From the NCBI RefSeq assembly GCF_017356035.1, contig NZ_JAFIQX010000003.1, positions 310,001-374,000 on the forward strand: DNA of 64,000 nucleotides, in the 5' to 3' direction. The position numbers were made by a program, and so were the translations under genes. Shown here in pieces: positions 35,524 to 45,252 of the stretch. Within the stretch, counting starts at the first letter, position 1. Each line of letters begins with the position of its first letter. Origin of the DNA: Longitalea luteola (GTDB lineage Bacteria > Bacteroidota > Bacteroidia > Chitinophagales > Chitinophagaceae). The notes below the pieces were generated by a model, which was not told where the DNA came from, searched no databases, and was given only the letters and a program-made list of their open reading frames with translations.

Positions 35524-37104
35524 TTACTTCTTAGATAAATCTTCGAATAACAGGTTTACCTGTGGATCGGCTTTAACGAACGAAGGCTGTTTGAGCACCG
35601 GAAAGCTGAGGCGGGTTTCACGGTCTTTAACCAAAACTTTTATTGTATCGGTACCGATCTGCAATTCGAGCGGAAACCGGTACAACTCATTTTGTTTTTG
35701 AACAACCGTTATGTTCACCGTTTTATTTTTTGCATGATAGGTCCATGTTACCTCCAGCTTAGGATGGCCGGCCCTGAACAACCATTGATCGAAAAATCCT
35801 TTCAGCGCTTTGCCTGATACTTCTTCCATGATCCTGCAAAGGTCGCCGGTCACGGCATTTTTACCGGCATAACGGCTGTAATAGGTTCTGACTCCTTTCC
35901 AGAAAAGCGAATCGCCCAGCTCTCGGCGCAACATATGTAATACCCAGCCGCCTTTTTGATATGAGTTGGCGTTCAGCAATTCCATATAATTGGTAATCGA
36001 TGAATCTACCACGGGGCGTACCTTTTTGCGGGCAAAATCAATGACCTGCTGACGGTTCTTCACAAGCATTTTTTGTGCGGTGTCGATCCCGTATTTCTGT
36101 TCAAAGTATAAAATGGTCATATAAGTGGCGAAACCTTCGCTTAACCACAGATGGCTCCAATCGGCTTCCGTAGCCATATTACCAAACCACTGATGGGCGA
36201 TCTCATGCGCCAGCAATGCTTCGCTTTTGCGGGTACCGGTGATAGAAGTTTCATCTGAATAGAATATGGCGCTGGCATTTTCCATTCCGCCAAAGATGGT
36301 GGTCGATTCAACATTGGCCAGTTTTTTAAAAGCGTACGGACCTACATTTTTTATAAAATAGGGCAGAATGTCTACGGCCAGGGCATAATCGTAAAACCCT
36401 TTTTCCTTTTCTTCGGGATACACCCAGCTTGATACCGGAATATCCTGTACCATGCCCGACTGCTCGATCGCAAACCGGGCAACGCCGATCACCATTATTT
36501 TGGTAGAAAGGGGTGTGCTTTCTGTATAATGGGTGCGCCTTTGCTGACCATTCAGCGTAGTATCTGCTATTTTTATACCGTTTGAAATTACCTGGTAATG
36601 AGCGGGCGCCGTTACCACAAAGTCAAGTGCTGCTTTATCGGAAGGGTGGTCAACACAGGGTAACCAGTGACGGGCACGGTTAGGCCAGTTATCGGCAAAG
36701 AACACGCGGTGACCGTACTTGTTTTTGGTGATGATGAGTCCATCAGCAGGAATGCCTTCATAAGTAACCGCAATATTTTTGCGTGCTCCTTTTTTAACGG
36801 TGGTGTCAAACTGAATGCTGATGAGGTCATTGATGTGCGAGAAACCAAGCGGCTTGCCGTTCTCTGTAACCTGCAATACCGTCATGCCCTTCTTGTTGTC
36901 CTTTGAAATAAGATCGAGGGTGATGGTTTTGGTATCTTCACTGATCAGGATGTCTATGGCTGCGCTGCCCTTTATGAGGTCGCTTGTGTCGCTAAGCGCA
37001 ACAGAGAATTCATAGTGCTGTACATCAATGACCGAACCGGGTCTTTGCGCTACCGTGCTGAATGTAACTGATAATATAGCAAAAAGCAGCCATGTCTTTT
37101 TCAT
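35524..37104 (-). CDS. M1 family metalloaminopeptidase (secreted)
   Basis: Zinc aminopeptidase of family M1, likely periplasmic. The N-terminal signal peptide is MKKTWLLFAILSVTFSTVAQ. The GGMENASAI motif matches GxMEN, and the zinc site is HEIAHQWFGN near residue 293, with the third ligand in WLSEGFATY about 18 residues later. At 526 residues it has the shorter, two- to three-domain form, without the large C-terminal helical domain of PepN. The frame is open 86 codons further up, but that part would overlap the MutS-like gene; the signal peptide fixes the start at 37104, 9 bp after that gene's stop. It is the third gene of a pyrC-mutS-like-pepM1 run. Confidence 0.92.
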   Translation of the reverse strand: MKKTWLLFAILSVTFSTVAQRPGSVIDVQHYEFSVALSDTSDLIKGSAAIDILISEDTKTITLDLISKDNKKGMTVLQVTENGKPLGFSHINDLISIQFDTTVKKGARKNIAVTYEGIPADGLIITKNKYGHRVFFADNWPNRARHWLPCVDHPSDKAALDFVVTAPAHYQVISNGIKIADTTLNGQQRRTHYTESTPLSTKIMVIGVARFAIEQSGMVQDIPVSSWVYPEEKEKGFYDYALAVDILPYFIKNVGPYAFKKLANVESTTIFGGMENASAIFYSDETSITGTRKSEALLAHEIAHQWFGNMATEADWSHLWLSEGFATYMTILYFEQKYGIDTAQKMLVKNRQQVIDFARKKVRPVVDSSITNYMELLNANSYQKGGWVLHMLRRELGDSLFWKGVRTYYSRYAGKNAVTGDLCRIMEEVSGKALKGFFDQWLFRAGHPKLEVTWTYHAKNKTVNITVVQKQNELYRFPLELQIGTDTIKVLVKDRETRLSFPVLKQPSFVKADPQVNLLFEDLSKK

Positions 37105-37112
37105 GCAGCAGT

Positions 37113-38426
37113 TTACAACTTTTCGAGCAAATCGACCACCTTTTCCCTTTTGAGGATAAGGTAACCGAGGCGGTCGTTGCTGATACCTTCGCGTAACTGA
37201 TAACTGAATTCCAGCTGGTCTTCCCTGACGGAAGTTTCGAAGAAGCGGAAGCTGATATTGGGATACTGTTTCAACTCTTCGCCGATCTCGTACAAATGGG
37301 TGGAAAGAATGAACAGGGAGCTTTTTATTTTGATCAGTCCTTTTATGACCACAGATGAACATTTCATGGCATCCTGCACATTGGTGCCTTTGAACAACTC
37401 GTCAATCAACACCAGCCATTTACGGCCATCGTTTATTTTAGTAATCGTGTTTTTTATGCGCTGCACTTCATTGAAGAAATAACTTTCGCCCTTGACGATA
37501 TTATCAACTACATTGATATTGCTTAACAACCCATCGAAGAGCGTTAAGCGCATAGACCGGGCCGGTACGCCCATGCCCAGATGGGCGAGGAATACGGTGC
37601 TTCCTACTGCCTTAATGAAAGTGCTTTTGCCGGCCATATTGGCGCCGGTCAGGAACAGGAAATTATTATCGCGATCTAACTGTACGTCGTATGGCGTTGG
37701 TGTGTGTAGCAGGATATGATACAGGTTGCGGGCCTCTATGGCAGGTTGTTGCTGGTCGATGAACTCAGGAAAGCAAAGCCCCAGCTTTTTTACGGCTACC
37801 GCCATGGAATACCACGCGTCGATACGGCCGTAAATGCCTATGAGCTCAAAAGAGGCGTGCCTGAATTCATCCCTGATGAAACGGCCAAAATGCAGGGTTT
37901 CCGTCCAGCTGAATTCCTTGCCGCGTTGCCGTTCTCTCAATTCGACCAGGACCGGTTTATTCATGAGGTCGGCAGCGCGCCGTAAATAAGTGCGTAACAT
38001 TAACGGTGCATCGTCTTTATCGAGCAGCTGCACCAGCTGGTGCATACCTTTCAGAAAATCTGAAAAATGCGAAATGGAATACCGCACCAGCGAAAAATCG
38101 GCTACATTGAAAACTTTATAGGTAAAAGCGTTGAACGGATTGGCGTTGGGAATGGAATCAACATTGCTGTCATAGAACTTTTCAATGACCATCAGCGTGC
38201 CATTGGTAATTTCAGCAGGCCATTGGCCTAACTGGTCAATGATCGACCGCAGGATCTGCTGTGTATCCAATATCGGGCGCAGGTCACTGAACGGGTTGCT
38301 GAAGTATTTCAACAACCAGTCGCGGCCCTGGGAAGTAAGGGTAAAACAAAGGCGGTGGAAAATTGAAAATTCTTCCTCATGCTGAAAAACCGACAGGTCA
38401 TTATAGGTGGTATTGTCCAGTTCCAT
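37113..38426 (-). CDS. Short MutS-family ATPase
   Basis: ATPase of the MutS superfamily, 437 residues. It has the helical core/lever region (about 1-230) and the ABC-type ATPase domain (Walker A GANMAGKST near 259, Walker B LVLIDELFKGTN, then STHLYEI) but lacks the N-terminal mismatch-recognition and connector domains. There is also no C-terminal Smr nuclease domain, so it is not MutS1 or MutS2 in the strict sense. Its role is unknown; it may bind branched DNA. It sits between the dihydroorotase gene (27-bp gap) and the M1 peptidase gene (8-bp gap), an operon with no evident shared function. Confidence 0.88.
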   Translation of the reverse strand: MELDNTTYNDLSVFQHEEEFSIFHRLCFTLTSQGRDWLLKYFSNPFSDLRPILDTQQILRSIIDQLGQWPAEITNGTLMVIEKFYDSNVDSIPNANPFNAFTYKVFNVADFSLVRYSISHFSDFLKGMHQLVQLLDKDDAPLMLRTYLRRAADLMNKPVLVELRERQRGKEFSWTETLHFGRFIRDEFRHASFELIGIYGRIDAWYSMAVAVKKLGLCFPEFIDQQQPAIEARNLYHILLHTPTPYDVQLDRDNNFLFLTGANMAGKSTFIKAVGSTVFLAHLGMGVPARSMRLTLFDGLLSNINVVDNIVKGESYFFNEVQRIKNTITKINDGRKWLVLIDELFKGTNVQDAMKCSSVVIKGLIKIKSSLFILSTHLYEIGEELKQYPNISFRFFETSVREDQLEFSYQLREGISNDRLGYLILKREKVVDLLEKL

Positions 38427-38453
38427 GAATAGGGTTGCTGTTGTTTTCGTAAG

Positions 38454-39842
38454 TTACCGATTAAATAACAATCGCTCTCCTTTATTAGATTCATTCCACT
38501 GTCCGTTTCCATAAACAAGGTTGCCATTTACAAAAGTATGCGTAATTGCTGCCGGGAACGTAAATTGCTCCAGGGGGCTCCAGCCGCATTTATACAGTAT
38601 ATTCTCTTTTGCCGCCGTGGTTGTTGCGTTCATATTAACTATCACCAGATCAGCCTTATAGCCTTCCCTGATATAACCGCGGTCGGCGATCTGGTAGCAG
38701 GTCGCCACTGCATGGCTCATTTTTTCCACCACCTTTTCCAGGGTAATGCGGCCTTCTTTTACATAATGTAACATCAGCAACAGGCTGTGCTGTACCAGTG
38801 GCAAACCGGCATGTGATCTTTCATACATACCTGGCTCGTTTGGTGGCAGGGTCAGTAACCCCCCGGCATTCCGGGTAACGTGTTTTTCTTCCATGGTGTG
38901 AGGAGCATGGTCGGTAGCAATTACATCCAGACGGTCATCGAGCAGCGCCTGCCAAAGGGCCTCGCGGTTGTTGGGCGCTTTAATGGCCGGATTACATTTT
39001 ATCAAATTGCCAAGGCGGCTGTAATCGTTGCTGGTAAAATGCAGGTGATGCACACACACTTCTGCCGTGATATTCTTTTGCGCCAAAGGCTTCATATTGG
39101 AGAACAATGCCAGTTCTTTCTCGGTGCTGATATGCAGGATATGCAGGCGGGTATTGTATTTCTGGGCAAACTGAATGGCTGCCAGGGAGCTTTCAAAACA
39201 ACCGTTCTCATCGCGGATCAACGGATGATCTGCTGGCTCCAACACACCCTTTTCTTTTTTTAATCTTTCGAAATTCGACTTTATGATCTTTTCATCTTCG
39301 CAGTGGGTGGCAATAAGTACTTCACTTTCCTGGAAAACCTTATCGAGGGTGAGATAGTTATCAACGAGCAACCCACCGGTAGAAGAACCCATAAAGATCT
39401 TAATGCCGCAAATATCTTTTTTCCGGCTATTTGTTTTCAGGGCTTCACCCGCGTTTTCGTTGGATGTTCCCATATAGAATGAATAGTTAGCCAATGCGCT
39501 ATTGGCAGCAATGGCGTATTTTTCTTCCAGCAGCTCGTGGGTAAATACAGGTGGCATGGTATTGGGCATTTCCATAAAGGAAGTAACACCACCGGCTACG
39601 GCTGCTTTCGATTCGGTATAAATAGTAGCTTTGTGCGTGAGGCCGGGTTCGCGAAAATGAACCTGGTCGTCAATGGCGCCGGGCAACAAATGCAGTCCTT
39701 CGCCATTTATTTCAGTAACTAATATAGCTGGTTGAATGTTACGATCTATCCGCTCAATGTGGCCGTTTTTAATCAGTACATCCCGTACGGCTGAAACGCC
39801 TTCATTCACGACCATTATATTTTTTATCAGGTAATTTTGCAT
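38454..39842 (-). CDS. pyrC: Dihydroorotase
   Basis: Amidohydrolase of pyrimidine synthesis that interconverts carbamoyl aspartate and dihydroorotate. Recognisable parts are LLPGAIDDQVHFREPGLTHK, GGVTSFMEMPNT, ATHCEDE, LHILHIST and ATDHAPHT. The first metal-binding motif reads QxH (Gln60, His62) where characterised class I enzymes have HxH; I believe this is usual in Bacteroidota, but it changes one metal ligand. Other ligands (His in THCE, His in HIST, Asp in ATDHAPH) are kept. The start is the ATG at 39842 (MQNYLIKN); a frame 13 codons longer would run into the divergent gene at 39876. Confidence 0.93.
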   Translation of the reverse strand: MQNYLIKNIMVVNEGVSAVRDVLIKNGHIERIDRNIQPAILVTEINGEGLHLLPGAIDDQVHFREPGLTHKATIYTESKAAVAGGVTSFMEMPNTMPPVFTHELLEEKYAIAANSALANYSFYMGTSNENAGEALKTNSRKKDICGIKIFMGSSTGGLLVDNYLTLDKVFQESEVLIATHCEDEKIIKSNFERLKKEKGVLEPADHPLIRDENGCFESSLAAIQFAQKYNTRLHILHISTEKELALFSNMKPLAQKNITAEVCVHHLHFTSNDYSRLGNLIKCNPAIKAPNNREALWQALLDDRLDVIATDHAPHTMEEKHVTRNAGGLLTLPPNEPGMYERSHAGLPLVQHSLLLMLHYVKEGRITLEKVVEKMSHAVATCYQIADRGYIREGYKADLVIVNMNATTTAAKENILYKCGWSPLEQFTFPAAITHTFVNGNLVYGNGQWNESNKGERLLFNR

Positions 39843-39875
39843 ATCTTGAAAAAATAATATTTTTAAAAACTGGCC

Positions 39876-41576
39876 ATGCAATATATTATAAAAACCATTG
39901 TCCCCTTATTGTTTTTATTAATTCCATTCGGGTTGTTAGCACAGTCAACGTATTTACCGCAGGGAAATAAACACCAACCTTTTTTAAACCGGCTCGAAAT
40001 ATTGCTGCAAAGTAATGATGATCTAAACCTTTCAACTGTAAAGCCCTTAAGCCGCAGATTTGCCGTTCGTGCGGCAGAGTACGCTGATTCGGTGCATAAA
40101 GCCTCGGGTAACCTGTTATCGAAAGTAGATGAATACAACCTGCGCAGCCTGCTCATGAATAACTCTGAATGGGTAACCGTAGCTGATACCAGCGACTTTT
40201 ATAGTAAGAGGAGTATCTGGAACACTTTTTATAAAACCAAGGCCAATTTGCTGGAGGTAAATACCAAAGATTTTTTCTTCACGGTTAATCCTGTATTACA
40301 GGCAGGCCTTTCTGCTGAAAGCGATTACTCAGGTGACCGGCTCTTTTTAAATACCAGAGGGATCACCGTGCGCGGTATGATCGCCAAAAAGATCGGGTTT
40401 TCTGCTTATATGACCGATAATCAGGAAAGGGGACCGCAGTTTGTTCAGGAAAGGATCATCCGCGACGATGCAGTACCTGGTTACGGCTTTTATAAAGATT
40501 TTAAAACAACGGCTACTGATTACCTGGATGCCAGGGGCTCTATAAATTTTACAGCTGCCAAATACCTCGATTTTCAATTCGGGTACGACAAACATTTCAT
40601 CGGCAATGGTTACCGGAGCTTCTTCCTGAGCGACTTCAGCAACAGTTATCTCTTCTTAAAGATCAACACCCGTATCTGGAAGTTCAATTACACGAACATT
40701 TTCACCGAGCTGGTGCCCCAAACCATCAACATCAGCACCGGTAATAAATTACTCGATAAGAAATATGCAGCCATGCATCACCTGAGTATGGACGTTACCA
40801 AATGGTTGAACGTTGGTATATTTGAAGCCGTGGTATTTGGCCGCGAAAATCATTTTGAGTTCTCTTACCTGAACCCCGTGATCTTCCTGCGCCTGGCTGA
40901 ACAGCAAAACGGAAGTGCAGATAATGCCTTTGTGGGCATCGATCTGAAAGCCAATGTAGCAAAGCGGTTACAGTTCTATGGTCAAATGTTACTCGACGAA
41001 TTAGTGGTGAAAGAATTAAAGGATGGCAACGGCTGGTGGGCCAATAAGTTCGCCATACAAATGGGAGGTAAATACATCAATGCCTTCAGTGTGAAAAACC
41101 TTGACCTGCAGGGTGAGATCAACCTGGTACGCCCATTCACCTATTCGCATTTCGACAGTGTGGCCAATTACACGCATTATAACCAACCCATGGCCCATCC
41201 TTTGGGCGCCAATTTTGTGGAAGCCATTGGTATTGTTCGATACCAGCCGCATCCCAAATGGACAACATCGGCCCGATTGATCGTATGGAAGCAGGGTACA
41301 GACACAGCCGATAGTAATTTTGGCTCCAATATTTTTATACCCAACCGGAACCGTCCGGCTGGTGATTACGGTTATAAATTGCCCAATGGTCCCCGCGCCA
41401 CCGGTGTAAATGCACAGTTGCTGGTGTCGTATGAAGTGAAGGAGAATCTGTTCCTCGAAGCTTCGGCCCTGCTCAGGAATTATAAATCAGGAGTTGGCAG
41501 CCTTGCCGACCGCAATTCTTCTGTGATCACTGCAGGCATCCGCATGAATATGTTCAGGCGGGAATATGATTATTAA
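39876..41576 (+). CDS. Wzi/RemB-like outer-membrane beta-barrel protein
   Basis: A 566-residue secreted protein with a signal peptide (LLFLLIPFGLLAQS). The rest alternates amphipathic beta strands with aromatic girdle residues, typical of an outer-membrane barrel, and closes with RMNMFRREYDY. It resembles the capsule-assembly Wzi family, to which the flavobacterial gliding protein RemB is also related: FDYxxGYDKHFIGNGYRSFFLSDF and NPVIFLRLAEQQNGSADN are its characteristic parts. It may bind or anchor surface polysaccharide or serve motility. It lies 6 kb from the glycan locus. Only 33 bp separate its start from that of pyrC on the other strand. A terminator follows at 41686. Confidence 0.75.
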   Translation: MQYIIKTIVPLLFLLIPFGLLAQSTYLPQGNKHQPFLNRLEILLQSNDDLNLSTVKPLSRRFAVRAAEYADSVHKASGNLLSKVDEYNLRSLLMNNSEWVTVADTSDFYSKRSIWNTFYKTKANLLEVNTKDFFFTVNPVLQAGLSAESDYSGDRLFLNTRGITVRGMIAKKIGFSAYMTDNQERGPQFVQERIIRDDAVPGYGFYKDFKTTATDYLDARGSINFTAAKYLDFQFGYDKHFIGNGYRSFFLSDFSNSYLFLKINTRIWKFNYTNIFTELVPQTINISTGNKLLDKKYAAMHHLSMDVTKWLNVGIFEAVVFGRENHFEFSYLNPVIFLRLAEQQNGSADNAFVGIDLKANVAKRLQFYGQMLLDELVVKELKDGNGWWANKFAIQMGGKYINAFSVKNLDLQGEINLVRPFTYSHFDSVANYTHYNQPMAHPLGANFVEAIGIVRYQPHPKWTTSARLIVWKQGTDTADSNFGSNIFIPNRNRPAGDYGYKLPNGPRATGVNAQLLVSYEVKENLFLEASALLRNYKSGVGSLADRNSSVITAGIRMNMFRREYDY

Positions 41577-41578
41577 TG

Positions 41579-41648
41579 CTGAACGCTAAACACTAAACGC
41601 AAAACGCCAAACGCTGAACGCGGAACGCAAAACGCCAAAAGCCAAACG
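41579..41648. repeat. Heptanucleotide repeat, 10 units
   Basis: Ten 7-bp units of the type C[tgca][ga]AACG (for example CTGAACG, CCAAACG, CGGAACG) begin 3 bp after the stop of the Wzi-like gene. They belong to the same repeat type as the array at 60774. Together with the terminator at 41686 they occupy the first quarter of a 542-bp gap. The rest of that gap (41718-42118) holds the promoter region of the adhesin gene, with a possible TATATTTG element at 42027, and nothing else I can identify. Confidence 0.85.
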
Positions 41649-41685
41649 CGCAATTTTATAGTAAGATCGTTGTTACAATGAAAAT

Positions 41686-41717
41686 GCAGGCGGCAATAAT
41701 GCCACCTGCTTTTTTTT
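41686..41717 (+). terminator. Terminator of the Wzi-like gene
   Basis: A 10-bp stem with one non-Watson-Crick pair (41686-41695 with 41700-41709), a 4-nt loop and eight T (41710-41717). It acts on the plus-strand gene ending at 41576, so the heptanucleotide array would be part of its 3' untranslated RNA. Confidence 0.8.
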
Positions 41718-42118
41718 CATCGGTGATACACCGACCGGGTCTATAGGGTATCACCCGTGAACCACCTCTAAGAACCTGTTACAAATCAGAACCCCTGGTT
41801 GGGCTTGTGTGCCGTTTATGTTGCTTTTTCCTTTGACTGTTTAAATGGCTTTATTTCAATGCCGGTGCTAAACTACCATTCAAACAGGCAGGGTGGGGCC
41901 GTATGTATGTAAATGACCTGATTTTGTATGTGAATGTACCCGTGGCAGGGGCGAAGCGGGAGCAGCTGTTTGCAAATATTTCCTAACAGGTAAGACCAGC
42001 GCTTTCATTAAATTAAATACAATAATTATATTTGATTATTATTATGTAAATTGTATTCAAGGCTTATTTGTAGTTGCTAATTGTCTTAATTACATTGTTA
42101 AAATCTAGCATCTGTACA

Positions 42119-45100
42119 ATGAAGCCAGCTTTACTCTTTTCGTTTTCCCTTTTGTTTTTTATTGGAACCTCGCTAGCACAATCGCCCGGCATTATTGTGA
42201 GGCCGGCAGCAGGAAGCGGTGTCACTCCGCTTAACCCGAATGGTGATGGTTTTTCTTCCGCAACTACCAGCGGTTTTGTAAGCAGCGATATTACAGAAAG
42301 TGAGATTGCATACAAAGTTATTCCTCCCGTTTTTCTGGAGCCTACCGCCGATCTGCTACGCGGCCCCGCCGATCTGTACAGCGACCTGGTTCGCCAGGTA
42401 GATGGCAGCGGCTTTTACGTATTTAACGATGGAACCAACCTGCTCTTCCGCTTGCGGATAGGCAGTATTGTAAGTGGCTCCAAAGGGTATAGCGTATTGA
42501 TAGACACCGACGGAAAAATGGGAAATACCGGTGCTAATGCAGATCCCAATTACCAGGCTGCTACCACAGGCGTCAATGGTAACCCGGGATTTGAACTGGA
42601 AGTAGTGCTGGAAACCAATTTCCGGGTGGCTGTATACAATGTTGATGGCACCAGCACACCGGCGTTGATCAACAGTTATGGCATCAATACCAATTCGCAG
42701 GTATCGGTAGCCTTATCGACCGTGTCTGCCACGCCGGATTATTTTTATGATTTTTATGTGCCCAACAGCGTATTGGGTATTACTGCCAGTACGCCGTTGC
42801 GTATGGTAGCCACTACGGTTATGGCGCCTGCTGCTGCTATTGGCGGACCCAAGTCAGATATATTCGGCGTAAATGACGGTTCTTATAAAGACCCCATGAA
42901 AAGCTGGGAAGCCGTTATCAATAACACGCCTCCTGTTACTTTAACTAATCTTACCAGTGGCGGCAGTGGCGCCGGCGCAGTTTGTACAGCAGCGCCAACG
43001 GTTACCGGCCCCATCCAGGCGGGGACCGGCATTGCTGTTACCGGCAGCTGGGCTGCGCTCGATGGTTCAAAACCTTTAACGGCTACCATCACCCTGTATA
43101 AAAATGGCATTGCTGCCGGCACCACTTCGGTTACTTCTGGTAATAGCTGGAGCATAAGCGGTGTTACTGTAGCGAATGGTGACGTGTTATATGCCAAAGC
43201 ACAGGCCACCGGTGAATCCATGTGTTTACAATCGAACAGTGTGCAGGTGGTAAGCTGTTCACCCGCGAACACCACTACCACAACCGGCCTGGATTTTACC
43301 TGTGCCGAACGTAAAGGGATGAAAGGGAACCGGCCGGCAAATGCGGCCATAAGATTGTATACAGTTACTACCACTGGCCTTACTTTACTTGCTGATGACA
43401 ACACCACCACTAATAGAATAACGTATCCCACAGCTACCACCTGGTGGTACGACGGGCCCAGCGGCGGTGGCACTGATCCCTGTACCAGTGCTAGTAATGA
43501 TGTTGATGCGGGCAGTTATGCAATAACGGCACAAGAGGCCGGTAAATGTGAGTCAGGTCCGGTATTCGGGTGTATTCAGTTGACAGCCGCCAGCACACCC
43601 GTTATCACGCAAACCAATTTATACAGCAGTTCAACGGTTGTATCGGGTACTGCCGTCAGCGGCGCTACCGTTCGCTTATATGTTAATGGTAAATTGCAAA
43701 CCTCCGCTACGGCAACGGGCGGTAACTATAGCTTCAATAACCTGGTATTATCCCAGGGTGATGTGGTAAATGTTGTAGCCCAGGTAAGCGGTGGGTGCGT
43801 AAGCGCTGCAGCAACCCGTACAGTTACCTGTTTCACTACACCGCCTGTAATAATAACTGATAACAACGGCAACCTGTCCGCCGGATCAACAGCCATTACA
43901 GGGAGGTCGGGGGAACCCGCAGGTACTGTAGTTACTGTTTATGAAAACGGTGTAAGTATAGGCACCACCAATGTGCAGGCAGATGGAACATGGAGCCTTA
44001 CCTTTACACCGGTGGCTACCAGGAGTTATACGGCCACCCAGCAAAACGGAAGCTGTGCGGCCAGCGTAGCCTCTACTGCTGCAACTGCATTGGCTGCCAC
44101 CACTGTTTGCGCCACCATTACAGGAACCTACACGGCCAATGCTACTTCTGTATCCGGTACTTTGCCCAGTGCTTTTACGGGAACTGTACGATTATACCTG
44201 GATGGTACCAGCATTGGATCAACCAGTGTGAGCAGTGCAACATCATGGACAGTCTCCGGCTTGAATACCAGCTACATCAATACGTTATATGCGGGTGGTG
44301 TGTTAACAGCCACTACACAGGCCACCGGCGCGGCTGAAAGAACCAATTGCAGTGGCAGCGTTACAGTAAGTTGCGCTTTGCCCGCAACGCCGGTGATTTC
44401 GCCTACATCTTCATCCATTGAAACGGGACAAACCGTTACTTATAATGTAACCACTACCCAGTCGGGTATTATTTACTCGGTAACCGATGCCACTACGGCC
44501 ACTACCAACTATGCGGTTTCAAAATGGGGAACTGGTGGCGGAATTACCTTGCCTACCAATATATTTAATTCCGTTGGAACCTTTAATGTGCTGGTAAAAG
44601 CGGTTTCTTTATCAGGACCGGGTTGTGTATCGAGCGCAGCCGCTACCATTACCGTAAGTTCCGCATTGCCGGTTACCCTTGCCTGGTTCACCGGCCGGTA
44701 TGTGAATGGGCGATCGCTGCTTAGCTGGGAAACGGTCATGGAAGAGCAGGTTGATCATTTTGCTATTGAACGCAGCGATGACGGGCGCCAGTACACGCAG
44801 ATTGGAACAGTTAAAGCAGCCGGCAATAGCAATACGGCCATTAAGTATGCCTATACCGACAACAAACCGGTGATCAATAACGCCTGGTATCGGTTACGAA
44901 GCGTGGATATAGATGGTAAATCGCGTTACAGTAATGTGATCCGAATTGCCAGTGAAACCCGCGATATCAGCGTATTATCCGTTACACCAAATCCGTTTGA
45001 AAGTACAGTGCGGGTTCAGGTATATTCCAGTAAGGTATTACCGGCCGCCATTCGCATCGTGGATGTCGCCGGCCGCGAAATGTACAAGCGCAATAATATG

Positions 45101-45223
45101 CTTGCTGCGGGAAATAATACCATTATATTACACCCTGCTCCGCTGGCAAAAGGTGTGTATGTGTTGCAACTGGTAGCTGGTCATGAAGTGATCTGGCAAC
45201 AAATGATGCAGAAGACAAAATAG
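42119..45223 (+). CDS. Large secreted Ig-repeat protein with type IX sorting domain
   Basis: A 1034-residue secreted protein. A signal peptide (LLFFIGTSLAQS) is followed by a beta-sandwich region similar in feel to DOMON/CBM9 domains (about 20-260; VLIDTDGKMGNTG), then several Ser/Thr-rich Ig-like repeats with recurring phrases such as GTAVSGATVRLYVNG, GTVVTVYENG and GTVRLYLDGTSIGST, each about 85-100 residues. The C-terminal 90 residues (LSVTPNPFESTVRV to KGVYVLQLVAG) form a type A sorting domain for the type IX system. It is probably surface-anchored or released and adhesive or glycan-binding. The start is the ATG at 42119, which gives a proper signal peptide; 15 extra upstream codons are not used. 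It is convergent with porT. Confidence 0.85.
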   Translation: MKPALLFSFSLLFFIGTSLAQSPGIIVRPAAGSGVTPLNPNGDGFSSATTSGFVSSDITESEIAYKVIPPVFLEPTADLLRGPADLYSDLVRQVDGSGFYVFNDGTNLLFRLRIGSIVSGSKGYSVLIDTDGKMGNTGANADPNYQAATTGVNGNPGFELEVVLETNFRVAVYNVDGTSTPALINSYGINTNSQVSVALSTVSATPDYFYDFYVPNSVLGITASTPLRMVATTVMAPAAAIGGPKSDIFGVNDGSYKDPMKSWEAVINNTPPVTLTNLTSGGSGAGAVCTAAPTVTGPIQAGTGIAVTGSWAALDGSKPLTATITLYKNGIAAGTTSVTSGNSWSISGVTVANGDVLYAKAQATGESMCLQSNSVQVVSCSPANTTTTTGLDFTCAERKGMKGNRPANAAIRLYTVTTTGLTLLADDNTTTNRITYPTATTWWYDGPSGGGTDPCTSASNDVDAGSYAITAQEAGKCESGPVFGCIQLTAASTPVITQTNLYSSSTVVSGTAVSGATVRLYVNGKLQTSATATGGNYSFNNLVLSQGDVVNVVAQVSGGCVSAAATRTVTCFTTPPVIITDNNGNLSAGSTAITGRSGEPAGTVVTVYENGVSIGTTNVQADGTWSLTFTPVATRSYTATQQNGSCAASVASTAATALAATTVCATITGTYTANATSVSGTLPSAFTGTVRLYLDGTSIGSTSVSSATSWTVSGLNTSYINTLYAGGVLTATTQATGAAERTNCSGSVTVSCALPATPVISPTSSSIETGQTVTYNVTTTQSGIIYSVTDATTATTNYAVSKWGTGGGITLPTNIFNSVGTFNVLVKAVSLSGPGCVSSAAATITVSSALPVTLAWFTGRYVNGRSLLSWETVMEEQVDHFAIERSDDGRQYTQIGTVKAAGNSNTAIKYAYTDNKPVINNAWYRLRSVDIDGKSRYSNVIRIASETRDISVLSVTPNPFESTVRVQVYSSKVLPAAIRIVDVAGREMYKRNNMLAAGNNTIILHPAPLAKGVYVLQLVAGHEVIWQQMMQKTK

Positions 45224-45252
45224 TGAATATGTAAAAAACAACCGCCTTGCTC

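Noticed and set aside
35509-35532. Terminator at the end of the M1 peptidase gene
   Set aside because: An 8-bp AT-rich inverted repeat overlaps the stop codon but has no T-tract behind it.
37105-37362. 86-codon upstream extension of the M1 peptidase frame
   Set aside because: It overlaps the MutS-like gene on the same strand, shows no family similarity, and a clean signal peptide begins at 37104.
42027-42034. Promoter TATATTTG ahead of the adhesin gene
   Set aside because: It matches the -7 consensus TAnnTTTG, but no TTG is found at the proper distance upstream, so I mention it only in the repeat entry.
42883-43473. 196-codon minus-strand frame in the Ig-repeat gene
   Set aside because: It arises from Thr/Gly-rich repeats read backwards; the forward gene has signal peptide, repeats and sorting domain.
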